From Pedomonas mirosovicensis (GTDB taxonomy: Bacteria > Pseudomonadota > Alphaproteobacteria > Sphingomonadales > Sphingomonadaceae): a stretch of 64,000 bases of DNA. A program made the translations under genes and the position numbers. Below, piece by piece: positions 27,786-36,536 of this stretch (its first letter is position 1; each line of letters begins with the position of its first letter). A model generated the notes under the pieces. It had not been told where the DNA came from. It did no database searches and saw only the letters and a list, made by a program, of their open reading frames with translations. The stretch is from assembly GCF_022569295.1 (NCBI RefSeq), contig NZ_JAKFIA010000001.1, forward strand, positions 449,001 to 513,000. Direction: 5' to 3'.

Positions 27786-29012
27786 ATGGCGGACGCGCAG
27801 AAGGCAGTTTCGGTCGACGCGATCATCATTGGCGGCGGCCTTGTGGGGATGACCCTGGCGCTGGCGCTCTCCGCCCACGGGCTGGAGGTGGCGGTGGTGG
27901 ACGCTGCCGACTTGGGCGCGACGCTGGAAGCCGGGTTTGATGGCCGCGCCTCGGCCATCGCCAACGCCTCGTCCAAGATGTTCCAGGCCATCGGCGTCTG
28001 GCCGCACCTTGCCGATGTCGCCCAGCCGATCGCCAAGATCATGGTGACGGACGGCGACTCGCCCCGGTTCCTCCAGTTCGACAGCGCCGCCATCGGCGAC
28101 GAGCCGCTGGGCTACATGTTCGAGAACCGCCGCCTGCGCGTGGGGCTGATGGATGCCTACCGGGCGAGCAAAGGCATCCGCCTGTTCGCGCCGGATCAGC
28201 TGGTTTCATGGACCCGCAGCAACAGCCGCGTCGAGGCCGTACTGGCCAGCGGCGTGAAGATCACCGCGCCGCTGCTGGTGTCGGCGGAAGGCCGCCGCTC
28301 CCGCCTGCGCGCCGAAGTGGGCATCCGCACCGCCAGCTGGTCCTATCGCCAGCACGGCATCGTGACGACCGTTGCCCACGAAAAACCCCATGGCGATGTG
28401 GCGCACGAGCGCTTCCTGCCCAACGGCCCCTTCGCCATCCTGCCGTTGCAGCACAACCGCTCCTCCATCGTCTGGACCGTCTCCGAGAAGGACGGCCCGG
28501 CCCTCATGCAGCTCGGCGATCGCGCCTTCCTTGCCGAGGTGAAGCATCGCTTCGGCGATTTTCTGGGCGAGCTGCAACTGGCCGCGCCGCGCTGGTCCTA
28601 CCCTCTCGGCTTCATCCATGCCGAGCGCTACGTCGATGACCGCTTCGCCCTCATCGGCGACGCCGCCCACGGCATCCACCCCATCGCGGGGCAAGGCCTC
28701 AACATGGGCCTGCGCGATGTGGCCGCCTTCACCCAGGTGCTGATCGAATCCGCCCGGATCGGGCTCGACCTCGGCTCGCCCGACGTGCTCACCCGCTACC
28801 AGCAGTGGCGGCGGCCGGACAACGTGATGTCTGCCGCCGTGATGGATGGGCTGGTGCGCCTGTTCTCCAACGATCTCAAGACCGTCACCATGGCCCGCCG
28901 CCTTGGCATGGGCCTCGTCAACCGTATCCCGCCGCTGAAGGGCTTCTTCATGCGCGAAGCCATGGGCGCAACCGGCAAGCTGCCCAAGCTGCTGCTGGGC
29001 GAACGGGCTTGA
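27786..29012 (+). CDS. UbiH/UbiF/VisC/COQ6-type FAD-dependent hydroxylase
   Basis: Aromatic-ring hydroxylase of ubiquinone synthesis. The 408-residue protein from ATG 27786 (AAGGA upstream) has the FAD motif IIIGGGLVGMTLALAL near residue 14, the DG-type motif near residue 155 and the second FAD motif FALIGDAAHGIHPIAGQGLN near residue 288, all diagnostic of the UbiH family. Which ring position it hydroxylates cannot be told. A 107-residue upstream in-frame extension overlaps ftsK and is rejected. Confidence 0.92.
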   Translation: MADAQKAVSVDAIIIGGGLVGMTLALALSAHGLEVAVVDAADLGATLEAGFDGRASAIANASSKMFQAIGVWPHLADVAQPIAKIMVTDGDSPRFLQFDSAAIGDEPLGYMFENRRLRVGLMDAYRASKGIRLFAPDQLVSWTRSNSRVEAVLASGVKITAPLLVSAEGRRSRLRAEVGIRTASWSYRQHGIVTTVAHEKPHGDVAHERFLPNGPFAILPLQHNRSSIVWTVSEKDGPALMQLGDRAFLAEVKHRFGDFLGELQLAAPRWSYPLGFIHAERYVDDRFALIGDAAHGIHPIAGQGLNMGLRDVAAFTQVLIESARIGLDLGSPDVLTRYQQWRRPDNVMSAAVMDGLVRLFSNDLKTVTMARRLGMGLVNRIPPLKGFFMREAMGATGKLPKLLLGERA

Positions 29013-29026
29013 GTTGGAAGACTTGT

Positions 29027-29054
29027 TTGCAGAGGGTCCGCCTCTGCAAAAATT
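29027..29054 (+). terminator. Hairpin after the UbiH-type gene, related to the dispersed repeat
   Basis: TTGCAGAGG...CCTCTGCAA followed by AAATTCC. It matches the right-hand hairpin of the dispersed repeat family but stands alone and shortened. It probably works as a bidirectional terminator between convergent genes. Confidence 0.55.
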
Positions 29055-29076
29055 CCCAAGGAGCCCTCTCGAACCC

Positions 29077-29439
29077 CTACCGCGTGCGGCTGAGGCCGCG
29101 TGCGGACAGGGCGGCGAGGTAATCGGACCACACCTTGTCCTTCTCGCGGCCCAGCTTGTGGAGGTAATTCCAGGTGTAGAGGCCGCTGTTGTGTCCGTCG
29201 TTGAAGACGATCCGCACCGCATAGCGACCCACCGGCTCGATGCGTTCGATTTCCACATCCGCCTTGCCGGAGACGATCTGCTTCTGGCCGGGGCCATGGC
29301 CCTGCACCTCGGCGGAGGGGCTTTCCACCCGCAGCAGTTCGGCGGGCAGGTCGAAGGCTTCGCCCGTGTCGAAGGTAATCGTGAGCAACCGCGTGCTGCG
29401 CTTGTAGGTCAGGTCCGTGGGCCAGGGGTCGCCGGTCAT
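29077..29439 (-). CDS. DUF971 (GBBH-like N-terminal) domain protein
   Basis: 120-residue single-domain protein with the DUF971 pattern: [20 protein letters not shown] near residue 18, [21 protein letters not shown] near residue 70, and a WSDYLAAL tail. The same domain occurs at the N-terminus of gamma-butyrobetaine hydroxylase. Proposed roles include Fe-S related functions, but none can be shown here. Its start overlaps the Trm112-like gene by ATGA; it is the last of four co-directional genes. Confidence 0.85.
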   Translation of the reverse strand: MTGDPWPTDLTYKRSTRLLTITFDTGEAFDLPAELLRVESPSAEVQGHGPGQKQIVSGKADVEIERIEPVGRYAVRIVFNDGHNSGLYTWNYLHKLGREKDKVWSDYLAALSARGLSRTR

Positions 29440-29633
29440 GGCTTTGCCTCGATCTGGCGGGCTTCGTCCACCAGCATGATGGGGATGCCGTTGCGGATGG
29501 GATAGGCCAGCCCGGCCGAGCGGCTGATCAGTTCATTGGCGTCCCGGTCGTATTCCAGCGGCCCCTTGGTCAGCGGGCATACCAGAATTTCCAGGAGGCG
29601 CGGGTCGAGGGTCTTGGTGTCGGTCTCGCTCAT
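29436..29633 (-). CDS. Trm112 family protein
   Basis: 65-residue protein of the Trm112/YcaR family: [20 protein letters not shown] near residue 9 and [18 protein letters not shown] near residue 42. Eukaryotic Trm112 activates methyltransferases; bacterial short members are less understood. It keeps only one of the metal-binding cysteines (CPLTKG in place of CPxC), so zinc binding is doubtful. It overlaps its neighbours by ATGA downstream and TGATG upstream. Confidence 0.9.
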   Translation of the reverse strand: MSETDTKTLDPRLLEILVCPLTKGPLEYDRDANELISRSAGLAYPIRNGIPIMLVDEARQIEAKP

Positions 29634-30295
29634 CAGTGTCTCGCATCGGTTGAGCCGGTGTCCTCTCCGGCAAAGCGCATCAGAAGAATGGCGGCTTCCG
29701 CCCTTTCCGTCAGCGATGCGGCCTCCAGCAGCGCCTGCTTCTCCGCTTCGGTGAACGGGCAGAGCATGCAGATGGCGCTTACCAGCATTTCGTCGTCGGC
29801 GCCGTGGATCGAATCCCAGTCCGCCTTCAGGGTACGCGCTTCCAGATATTGCCCCAGCTGATCGAGCAGCTGGGCGCGCAAGACGGAAGGCAGTGGGGCG
29901 GGCGGAATCCGGTCATCGGCATAGAGGGTATAGTCCGCCTCTACCTGCCGGTAGGGCGTATCCACCTGCAGTTCAGAGACGATGCGGAAGCGGCTGACGC
30001 CTTTCAGGCTGATGAGGAAGCGGCCGTCCTTGGTCTCCTCGAACTGGGAGATACGCCCGAGGCACCCCACCGAGAACAGCCTTGGCCGCCCGTCGTCCTG
30101 CAGGCCGTGGGGCTGCACCATGCCGATGTATTTCCCGTTCTTCATCGCATCTCGCACCATCGCCAGATAGCGCGGCTCGAAGATGTGCAGCGGCAGGTAG
30201 GCGCGCGGCAGCAGCAGCGCCCCCGGCAGCGGAAACACGGGGATCACGCCTGGCAGCGCTTCCGCCTCGCCTGAAAGGGCCTTTGCTGCAGCCAT
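29633..30295 (-). CDS. LON peptidase substrate-binding domain-containing protein
   Basis: 220-residue stand-alone Lon N-terminal domain: [20 protein letters not shown] near residue 17, [15 protein letters not shown] near residue 37 and [15 protein letters not shown] near residue 72. No ATPase or protease domain is present, so it is probably an adaptor or sensor rather than an enzyme. It is next to the cnoX co-chaperone gene, fitting a protein quality-control role (inference). Confidence 0.9.
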   Translation of the reverse strand: MAAAKALSGEAEALPGVIPVFPLPGALLLPRAYLPLHIFEPRYLAMVRDAMKNGKYIGMVQPHGLQDDGRPRLFSVGCLGRISQFEETKDGRFLISLKGVSRFRIVSELQVDTPYRQVEADYTLYADDRIPPAPLPSVLRAQLLDQLGQYLEARTLKADWDSIHGADDEMLVSAICMLCPFTEAEKQALLEAASLTERAEAAILLMRFAGEDTGSTDARH

Positions 30296-30320
30296 CGCCT
30301 GCCTGCTCCCCGGCTGGATG

Positions 30321-31244
30321 TCAGGAAAAGAGAACGGATGAAAGCCGCCGGCGGGTAGCCTTGGTGAACGGGTTTTCCAGGCCGATGGCGTCGAACATGC
30401 GAAGGAGACGGGCCTTGGCCTCGCCGCCGTTCCAGTTCCGGTCGCGCTGGATGATCTCTAGCAGCTGATCCGCTGCGCCCTCCTGGTCGCCCACGGCCAT
30501 CAGGCCGCCGGCCAGCTCGTAGCGCTTCTCATGGTCGTTCGGGTTTGCCTCCACGTGGGCGCGTAAGGAGTCCAAGTCCGCCACCGGCTTTGCCTCCGCC
30601 GCCAGCGCCACGGTGGCGCGGGCGCGCACCACTGCGGGGTCGTTGGCGCTTTCCTCTGGGATGCGCTCCAGCAGCGCCTTCGCGCCCGGCAGGTCCCCGG
30701 CGGCGCAGCGGGCGCGGGCCAGGCCGGTGAGCGCCTGCAGGTTCTCCGGCTCGATGTCGAGGATGTCGCCAAAGAGCGTCTCGGCGGAGGCATGGTCGCC
30801 ATTCAGCGCGGCGGTCTCGGCGGCTTCCAGCAGCGCCGCCATGTCCTCCCCGCCATCGGCGTGGGCCAGATCCTCGCCGCCCATCGCCTGAAGCAGACGG
30901 TCGATGAAGGCGCGCAGCTGGCTCTCCGGCAGCGCGCCCATGAAGCCATCGAGCGGCCGGCCGCCGCCGAAGGCATAGACCGTGGGGATGGACTGCACCC
31001 GAAACTGGCCGGCCAGCATCTGGTTCTTGTCCACGTCGATCTTCACCAGCCGCACCCGGCCCTGATAGTCGGCCACCAGCTTTTCCAAGAGCGGGGTGAG
31101 GCTCTTGCACGGCCCGCACCACTCGGCCCAGAAATCAACCAGCACCAGCGCCTGCATCGAGGCATCGATCACCAGTTCGCGGAAGGTCTCCGCCGTGGCT
31201 TCCGCGACCAGAGGTGACGGCGCATTGATCGATTCCAAAGCCAT
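30321..31244 (-). CDS. cnoX: Thioredoxin-TPR co-chaperone (CnoX/YbbN family)
   Basis: 307 residues from ATG 31244 (GGGAGG upstream). N-terminal thioredoxin fold with an intact WCGPC active site (Cys43, Cys46 by this start), then about 170 residues of TPR-like helices (LQALTGLARARCAAGDLPGA). Family members hold unfolded proteins under oxidative stress and pass them to GroEL/DnaK; E. coli YbbN lacks the full CxxC, whereas this one could be redox-active. First gene of the cnoX-LonN-Trm112-DUF971 cluster. Confidence 0.9.
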   Translation of the reverse strand: MALESINAPSPLVAEATAETFRELVIDASMQALVLVDFWAEWCGPCKSLTPLLEKLVADYQGRVRLVKIDVDKNQMLAGQFRVQSIPTVYAFGGGRPLDGFMGALPESQLRAFIDRLLQAMGGEDLAHADGGEDMAALLEAAETAALNGDHASAETLFGDILDIEPENLQALTGLARARCAAGDLPGAKALLERIPEESANDPAVVRARATVALAAEAKPVADLDSLRAHVEANPNDHEKRYELAGGLMAVGDQEGAADQLLEIIQRDRNWNGGEAKARLLRMFDAIGLENPFTKATRRRLSSVLFS

Positions 31245-31353
31245 AAGGGTCGCCTCCCAGAAATCTGTCCGGTCCTTGTTCACGCCTTATGTGACGATTG
31301 TCACGGCAAAATCCAAGCCGCGTTCGCGTCTAACGCGCGTTTGGCCTTGCGGC

Positions 31354-31884
31354 TCAGGCGAACCGGTGCGCCACCGGTGCCCAGCCGCAGTCCTCGATGA
31401 AACGCACGAGCCCGGCGGAGGAAATGCCGGTCGTCGCCGCGTTGTGCAGCGGGTGAAACCAGACGGTCTCGTGGTCCAGCAGCGTCTGGTCCACAACGAT
31501 TCGCAGCCGGTTCCGATTCGGATGCTGCTGCGCGTTCACAAGCGCGAAGGGCGTCACCGCGCCGGGCCACACGCCCAGCCACTCGAACACCCGCTCCGGC
31601 CGGGCGAAGCTCAACCGCCCTACCCCGCACGCCCTAGCGAGCGCCTGCACATCAACGGGCGCGTCCTCCTGCGCCACGGCGAGCACATATTCGTCCCGTT
31701 TCGATTTTAAAAACAGGTTCTTAGCATGGCCCCCGGCCAGGTCCCCGCGCAACCTTCTCGCCTCCTCCACCGTATGCGCGGGCGGGTGGCGCACGGTGCG
31801 GTGGGGGATGCCGAGCCGGTCCAGCCGACCGAACACCCGAGCCTCCAGCTCAGCTTTTTCATCATCAATCACAAGAAATGTCAT
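31354..31884 (-). CDS. Prolyl-tRNA deacylase (YbaK/ProXp family)
   Basis: 176-residue trans-editing protein that removes mischarged amino acids, typically Ala, from tRNA-Pro. Visible motifs include LGIPHRTVRHPPAHTVEEA near residue 24, AKNLFLKSKRDEYVL near residue 54 with the key Lys, and FALVNAQQHPNRNRLRIVVD near residue 117. The C-terminal GISSAGLVRFIEDCG matches ProXp-ala/PrdX. It stands alone, divergent from the tRNA-Gly gene. Confidence 0.9.
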   Translation of the reverse strand: MTFLVIDDEKAELEARVFGRLDRLGIPHRTVRHPPAHTVEEARRLRGDLAGGHAKNLFLKSKRDEYVLAVAQEDAPVDVQALARACGVGRLSFARPERVFEWLGVWPGAVTPFALVNAQQHPNRNRLRIVVDQTLLDHETVWFHPLHNAATTGISSAGLVRFIEDCGWAPVAHRFA

Positions 31885-31960
31885 CTTTGCCCTTGCGCGG
31901 TGTGATCCGGCATAGTATCAGCCCGCCCGTCGACGCGACACACCGCAGCGACAACGCCGA

Positions 31961-32035
31961 GCGGGCGTAGCTCAGGGGTAGAGCACAACCTTGCCAAGGT
32001 TGGGGTCGAGGGTTCGAATCCCTTCGCCCGCTCCA
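31961..32035 (+). tRNA. tRNA-Gly (anticodon GCC)
   Basis: Full cloverleaf: acceptor GCGGGCG/CGCCCGC, D arm GCTC...GAGC, anticodon loop TTGCCAA with GCC, T arm GAGGG-TTCGAAT-CCCTT, discriminator T and encoded CCA. A possible -10 TAGTAT lies at 31913-31918. A perfect short palindrome GTTTTCTC-TAA-GAGAAAAC follows at 32036-32054, before a true terminator. Confidence 0.98.
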
Positions 32036-32063
32036 GTTTTCTCTAAGAGAAAACAGCAGGATG

Positions 32064-32088
32064 AAAGACGCCCTTCGGGGCGTTTTTT
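32064..32088 (+). terminator. Rho-independent terminator after tRNA-Gly
   Basis: ACGCCC-TTCG-GGGCGT with a stable UUCG tetraloop followed by TTTTTT. Confidence 0.88.
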
Positions 32089-32121
32089 CGTTTCAGGCTC
32101 CTGCCGCTCCCCTTGCTTCCC

Positions 32122-33174
32122 TCATTCCTGTTGCGGAAACAGGCGCAGGATGCGCTCGTAAAGCGCCTTCGGCACCCGGATGCCGTGCTGCGCGGCGGCA
32201 GCCCGCGCGGCATAGCGGCGATCACCGGGCAACCGCGCGCCCTGCTGCGTGATTCTGGAGAAGAGATCCTCGGCAGCGTCTTGGGGCGTTCCTTCAAGAT
32301 CGGGCTGCGCCGAATCAAACTGGAAAAGATCGGGATTGAAGGCAAGGATCAGCTCCCCGTGGCAGGGAGCGGCCTTGGCGCCCTTATCGAACGCCGCCGA
32401 TTGGCGGCTGGTCCTGTCGCCGATGAAGGGGCCCGCCAGCAGCTCGATCATGGTTGCGAGCGCCGAGCCCTTGTGGCCGCCGAAGGGCAGCATGGCCCCG
32501 GCCAGAACCGCGGCGGGGTCGGTGCTCGGTCGCCCTTGCGGGTCGAGACCCCACCCGGCCGGAATTTCCTGGCCCCGCTGCCGGTGGAGCGCGATATCGG
32601 CCCGCGCCGCCGCGCTGGTGGCGAAATCGAACACATAGGGTGGGTGCCCTGCGCGCGGCCAGGCGAAGGCGATGGGGTTGGTGCCGAGCGTTCCCTTCGT
32701 GCCGCCGCTTGGTGCCACCCAGTCGTGCGTCGGATTCATCGAAAGCGCCGCAAGGCCATGGGTGGCGATCTTCTCGACGACCGGCCACAGCGCGGTTGAA
32801 TGAAAGCCGTTGTTCACGGCCAAAATGGCAACGCCCAGCCGCCGGGCATTGGCAACGAGGGACGGCAGGCCGCGCTCCGCCGCAAGGATGGAGAAGCCAT
32901 AGTCCGCATCGACGCGGGTGACGGCGGGCGTCACCGCCTCCGGCCGGGGGTCGGCCATACGATTGAAGGCGGGATGCGCCATGGTGTCCAGCGTGCCGGG
33001 CAGCCGCTGCAAGCCGTGGGACGCACAGCCGTCGCGCTGCGCCGCGCACAGGGCGCTGGCCACGGCTTCCGCCTGCGCCGCCGACAAGCCATGCGCGGTC
33101 AGGAAATCGCGGGCGAGGCCAAGCGCCTCACCTTCGGACAGGATGATCTCGTCCGGGCTGTTCCTGCTCATCAT
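32122..33174 (-). CDS. Ldh2/YlbC-family NAD(P)-dependent dehydrogenase
   Basis: 350 residues from ATG 33174 (AAGGAA upstream). The family (malate, lactate, ureidoglycolate and piperideine-2-carboxylate dehydrogenases) is marked by SHGLQRLP near residue 52, NNGFHSTALWPVVEKIATHG near residue 119, TKGTLGTNPIAFAWP near residue 158, and PFGGHKGSALATMIELL near residue 230. The fold is not Rossmann. Substrate cannot be assigned. No co-directional partner is present. Confidence 0.85.
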   Translation of the reverse strand: MMSRNSPDEIILSEGEALGLARDFLTAHGLSAAQAEAVASALCAAQRDGCASHGLQRLPGTLDTMAHPAFNRMADPRPEAVTPAVTRVDADYGFSILAAERGLPSLVANARRLGVAILAVNNGFHSTALWPVVEKIATHGLAALSMNPTHDWVAPSGGTKGTLGTNPIAFAWPRAGHPPYVFDFATSAAARADIALHRQRGQEIPAGWGLDPQGRPSTDPAAVLAGAMLPFGGHKGSALATMIELLAGPFIGDRTSRQSAAFDKGAKAAPCHGELILAFNPDLFQFDSAQPDLEGTPQDAAEDLFSRITQQGARLPGDRRYAARAAAAQHGIRVPKALYERILRLFPQQE

Positions 33175-33334
33175 GGCTGCTTCCTTCTGCAACGCTACAA
33201 AAGGCGGCAGTCTATCCCGGCGTATCCTGGCGGTGCAACCGCAGCGCCCAGGGCGGCTGGCAAAGGGTGTTGTCGGGTCAGTACAGGGGCTGTAGGCCTG
33301 TCAGTCACGCGGTTGCTTTTTCATAGAGACGCAC

Positions 33335-33661
33335 ATGGCCGCCATCGGCTGGTATATCATTGCGGCATTAGGGGAAATCGGCGGGTGCTTCGCCTTCTGG
33401 GCCTGGGTGCGCCTGGGCAGGTCCGCGTGGTGGCTCATCCCCGGCATGGCCAGCCTCGCCTTCTTCGCCTTTGCGCTCACCCGCGTCGAGGCGGATTTCG
33501 CCGGGCGCGCCTATGCGGCCTATGGCGGCGTCTATATCACCGCCTCCATCCTGTGGCTGTGGGTGGTGGAGCGCCAGCCACCCGATCGCTGGGACCTGAT
33601 TGGCTCCGCCGTGGCGCTTCTCGGGGCCGCCATCATCCTGTTCGGGCCGCGGGCGGCGTGA
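33335..33661 (+). CDS. YnfA/UPF0060 family small membrane protein
   Basis: 108 residues with four membrane spans and the family pattern [20 protein letters not shown] near residue 11, [20 protein letters not shown] near residue 55 and W-x(n)[20 protein letters not shown] at the end. The family resembles small multidrug transporters, but function is mostly unproven. It follows a 140-base gap and is probably monocistronic. Confidence 0.92.
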   Translation: MAAIGWYIIAALGEIGGCFAFWAWVRLGRSAWWLIPGMASLAFFAFALTRVEADFAGRAYAAYGGVYITASILWLWVVERQPPDRWDLIGSAVALLGAAIILFGPRAA

Positions 33662-33783
33662 CATCGCCTCTGTTGCCGCCACACCGTCTCACTTTTCTAT
33701 CGTGACGCTGTGGTTGGGTGCGTAACACTAGCGCCGTATGGGGCCCGAGCCCTGCTGAGGGGCGAGTAACCGGGGGAGACGAC

Positions 33784-34764
33784 ATGCGGAAGTTCTGGCG
33801 CAAGCTGCTGATCGCGTTGACCCTGCTGGTGATATTTATCTTTCTCAACAACACGGCGCTGCTTGCCCCCGGCATGTCCGGCCAGCCGGTGCTGCTGGCC
33901 CATCGCGGCATCGCCCAGCGGTTCGAGACCGAGGGGCTGACTAACGACACCTGCACCGCCACGCGTATGCTGCCGCCCACCCATGGCTTTCTGGAGAACA
34001 CCATTCCCTCCATGCGGGCGGGCTTCGATGCCGGGGCGGACGTGGTGGAGCTGGACATTCACCCGACACGGGATGGCCATTTCGCCGTATTCCACGACTG
34101 GACGCTCGATTGCCGCACCAACGGCCATGGCGTCACCCGCGAGCGCACGCTGGCGGAGTTGAAGGCGCTCGATATCGGCTACGGCTACACGGCGGATGGC
34201 GGGCGCACCTTTCCGTTCCGCGGCAAGGGCGTCGGCCTCATGCCTTCGCTGGACGAGGTGCTCGGGACATTTCCCGATCGCGCGTTCCTCATCAACATCA
34301 AGAGCAACGACCCGGAGGAAGGTCGCCTGCTGGCGGCAGCTCTCAAGCGCCTCTCGCCCGTGCAGCGCCACCGGCTCATGGTCTATGGCGGGGACAGGCC
34401 GGTCGCCGAGGTGCGGCGGCTCGTTGATGTCAAAACCCTGTCGCGCGCCTCGATCAAGGCCTGCCTCATCCGCTACATGGCCTACGGCTGGACCGGCCTT
34501 GCGCCCAAGGCCTGCGAGCGGATGGTCGTCTACGTGCCCATCAATGTCGCGCCGTGGCTGTGGGGCTGGCCGAACCGCTTTCTTGCCCGCATGGAGGCCG
34601 CCGGAAGCACGGTCTTCGTGCTGGGGCCCTACCATGGCGGCGGCTTCTCCTCCGGCATCGACTCGGCTAAAGCCGTTGCCCGCCTGCCCGAAGGCTATGC
34701 GGGCGGCATCCTGACCAATGAAATCGAGAAAATTGCGCCGCTGCTGAAGGACGGCGGGAGATAA
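33784..34764 (+). CDS. Glycerophosphodiester phosphodiesterase family protein (membrane-anchored)
   Basis: 326 residues from ATG 33784, with GGGGGAG upstream. One N-terminal membrane anchor (LLIALTLLVIFIFLNNTALL) precedes a GDPD domain: LLAHRG near residue 39, ENTIPSMRAGFDAGAD near residue 72, VELDIHPTRDGHFAVFHD near residue 89. The catalytic domain probably faces the periplasm. Distinct from the GDPD at 3.7-4.6 kb. Convergent with the receiver-domain gene, 30 bases apart. Confidence 0.88.
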   Translation: MRKFWRKLLIALTLLVIFIFLNNTALLAPGMSGQPVLLAHRGIAQRFETEGLTNDTCTATRMLPPTHGFLENTIPSMRAGFDAGADVVELDIHPTRDGHFAVFHDWTLDCRTNGHGVTRERTLAELKALDIGYGYTADGGRTFPFRGKGVGLMPSLDEVLGTFPDRAFLINIKSNDPEEGRLLAAALKRLSPVQRHRLMVYGGDRPVAEVRRLVDVKTLSRASIKACLIRYMAYGWTGLAPKACERMVVYVPINVAPWLWGWPNRFLARMEAAGSTVFVLGPYHGGGFSSGIDSAKAVARLPEGYAGGILTNEIEKIAPLLKDGGR

Positions 34765-34794
34765 GCGGGCGCGCGGACGGGCGGTGGCCCGCCC

Positions 34795-35166
34795 TTACGC
34801 TGTCTCCACCGCGTCGCTGATCGCTGCCAGCAGTTCCTTATCGTCGACCGGCTTGTAGAGCACGGCGGCCGCGCCGTAGATGTCCCCCAGTGCGGTCGCC
34901 TGCTCCAGGCTTGCGCCGGGGCCGCCGCCAGAGATCAAAATCACCGGCATCGGCCGGCGAAGGTTTCTCAGTGCCTTCAGCACGTCAATGCCGCTGAGCC
35001 GCGGCATCCAGATGTCGAGCACCGCCACATCGAACGTTTCCTGCTCGCTGTGCTCGATGGCCTCCGCGCCGTTCTCGACGCACACCACGTCATGCCCGGC
35101 GGATTCAAGGACCAGCTTCATCGCTGCCCGCGCCGACTCCAGGTCTTCTGCCAAAAGGATTCGCAC
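34795..35166 (-). CDS. Single-domain response regulator (CheY-like receiver)
   Basis: 123-residue receiver domain with no output domain. Acidic pocket residue Asp8, phospho-acceptor Asp51 (VLDIWMP), Ser79 and Lys105 (LYKPVD) are in place. The start is GTG. No histidine kinase is adjacent, so the partner is unknown. It is downstream of, and co-directional with, the MarR gene, with two strong hairpins between. Confidence 0.88.
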   Translation of the reverse strand: MRILLAEDLESARAAMKLVLESAGHDVVCVENGAEAIEHSEQETFDVAVLDIWMPRLSGIDVLKALRNLRRPMPVILISGGGPGASLEQATALGDIYGAAAVLYKPVDDKELLAAISDAVETA

Positions 35167-35203
35167 CGCCTAGCTCCCGCAGTCCGGATCGGGCGAGGCT
35201 GGC

Positions 35204-35236
35204 GTAGACCGGCCCTCAAGGGTCGGGCCGGTCTAC
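35204..35236. repeat. Perfect 12-bp inverted repeat between marR-type and receiver genes
   Basis: GTAGACCGGCCC and GGGCCGGTCTAC flank a 9-base loop, 38 bases upstream of the receiver start. There is no U tract. It may block read-through or shape the receiver mRNA leader. Confidence 0.6.
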
Positions 35237-35259
35237 CGGTTCCTGCGCGCCTCCGGCGG

Positions 35260-35303
35260 CCGCTGCCCGCGCCGCTCTCCGTCACGTGGCGGCGCGGCAG
35301 CGG
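35260..35303. repeat. GC-rich inverted repeat downstream of the MarR gene
   Basis: CCGCTGCCCGCGCCGC and GCGGCGCGGCAGCGG are complementary over about 15 bases around a 13-base loop. No U tract follows on the reverse strand; it is probably a transcript 3' hairpin or leader structure. Confidence 0.45.
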
Positions 35304-35336
35304 CAGGGCCTGAGAAAACGAGAAAAAACGCGCGGA

Positions 35337-35885
35337 TCAGGAGTGGATCACGAACGGATTGGTCGCCTTGTGCTGACCCTTCTTCTGACCCAGCCGCTCA
35401 AAAACATGCTCCAGAACAACGGTCAGGCCATGCTGCCGTTCCGCCGGCAGTTCGCCGATGATTTCCGCCAGGCGCAGGATTGGATCCTGCTGGATCAGCT
35501 GCTCGCCCTCGGGCGTCAGCGACAGGCGCACGATGCGCCGGTCGCGGCTGTCGGGCTCGCCCTTCACGAAGCCTTTGCGGATGAGCGCGGAGACGGCGCG
35601 CGACGCGGGGGCCAGGGTCACGCCGAGATAGCGCGCGAGCCCCGCCACGGTGGCCGCTTCCCGGTTGGCCCGCGCCAGATAGCGCAGCGCTGCCCACTGG
35701 CCCGGATGCATGGCCTGGGGTGATCGCTCCGGGTAGATCAGCCGCACGGTCTGCTCCAGCAGGACGGCCAGGGCGACGAGACTTTTCTGCGGACCCGCAG
35801 GCGCAGTCTCACGAGCCATGGTTTCAAGGGCGGGTTCGATCGGGTGCCCGTCGTCGATCATAGGCAAAACGCTCATGTAGTTCAT
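35337..35885 (-). CDS. MarR family transcriptional regulator
   Basis: 182-residue winged-helix regulator: HPGQWAALRYLARANREAAT near residue 60, recognition-helix region LGVTLAPASRAVSALIRKGF near residue 87 and wing DSRDRRIVRLSLTPEGEQL near residue 112. The N-terminal 35 residues are an extension lacking family features. Targets are unknown. The long upstream gap contains TGATAGCAATCA at about 35925, a short dyad that could be an autoregulatory site. Confidence 0.88.
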   Translation of the reverse strand: MNYMSVLPMIDDGHPIEPALETMARETAPAGPQKSLVALAVLLEQTVRLIYPERSPQAMHPGQWAALRYLARANREAATVAGLARYLGVTLAPASRAVSALIRKGFVKGEPDSRDRRIVRLSLTPEGEQLIQQDPILRLAEIIGELPAERQHGLTVVLEHVFERLGQKKGQHKATNPFVIHS

Positions 35886-36536
35886 ATACCCCCCTGGGCC
35901 AGAGATGTCCGCAAGAGTTAGCTGATAGCAATCAACTCCTTCTGGACAATCCGGCGGTCTGCCGAGCCAGTCATCGTTACGCTATCAGTGCTATCACCCT
36001 GTGATGAACGACGGATGAATAGAATGGTTCAGAAGAAATTTCCGGACCGGCAATGAATTTCAGGCCAAGTTTCACTTTGATCATAATGATCGTGTTGGCT
36101 CTGTAAGTCGCAGTAAGGCGCATTTTTAATCAAACTACTCCATTCGTCGTATCTGGCGTGCTTTTGCCGGAGCAGAATTCGCCTGGTCGGCTTTGGAGGG
36201 GCGGGCCGTTCTCCCGTCCATCCAACGGTTGAACACGGCCAGGCAGCGGGCTGCCGGGCGCAAGGCCGAAAGCCGGGGCCATGGTTGCCGCCTCGGGCGT
36301 TGGTACAGCCGTGGCGGGCGGAACCGATCCGCAGGCTTGCATGGATGTGTTGCCCAAAATCGTCAGACCGGGGTGAAAATCGACCGGAACGGCGCTTCAC
36401 ATCGGCAATCAGAGGCCGAAAATCGCCAGCATGGGCTGACACCTGCTGTTCGTTGGCCTAGGTTTTGTCCTTATAATGTAAGGCGCTGGCGGTCCCTTCG
36501 GGCCTAACCCGCGCAAAAGCATGAGGGAACCGAATC
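35886..36536. other. 650-base intergenic region upstream of NAD-glutamate dehydrogenase
   Basis: No supported gene. A short dyad TGATAGCAATCA and a TTGATCATAATGATCG palindrome-like stretch near 36077 are the only structures noticed. The right end carries the dehydrogenase promoter. Frames of about 100 codons here lack ribosome-binding sites and family features. Confidence 0.5.
36449..36477 (+). promoter_or_regulatory. Candidate promoter of NAD-glutamate dehydrogenase
   Basis: A perfect TATAAT at 36472-36477 lies 60 bases before the ATG. The -35 at 17-base spacing is only TTCGTT, so an activator may be needed. Confidence 0.4.

Noticed and set aside
36193-36507. 104-codon frame upstream of glutamate dehydrogenase
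   Set aside because: Arg-rich low-complexity translation, no ribosome-binding site, and it overlaps the predicted promoter.
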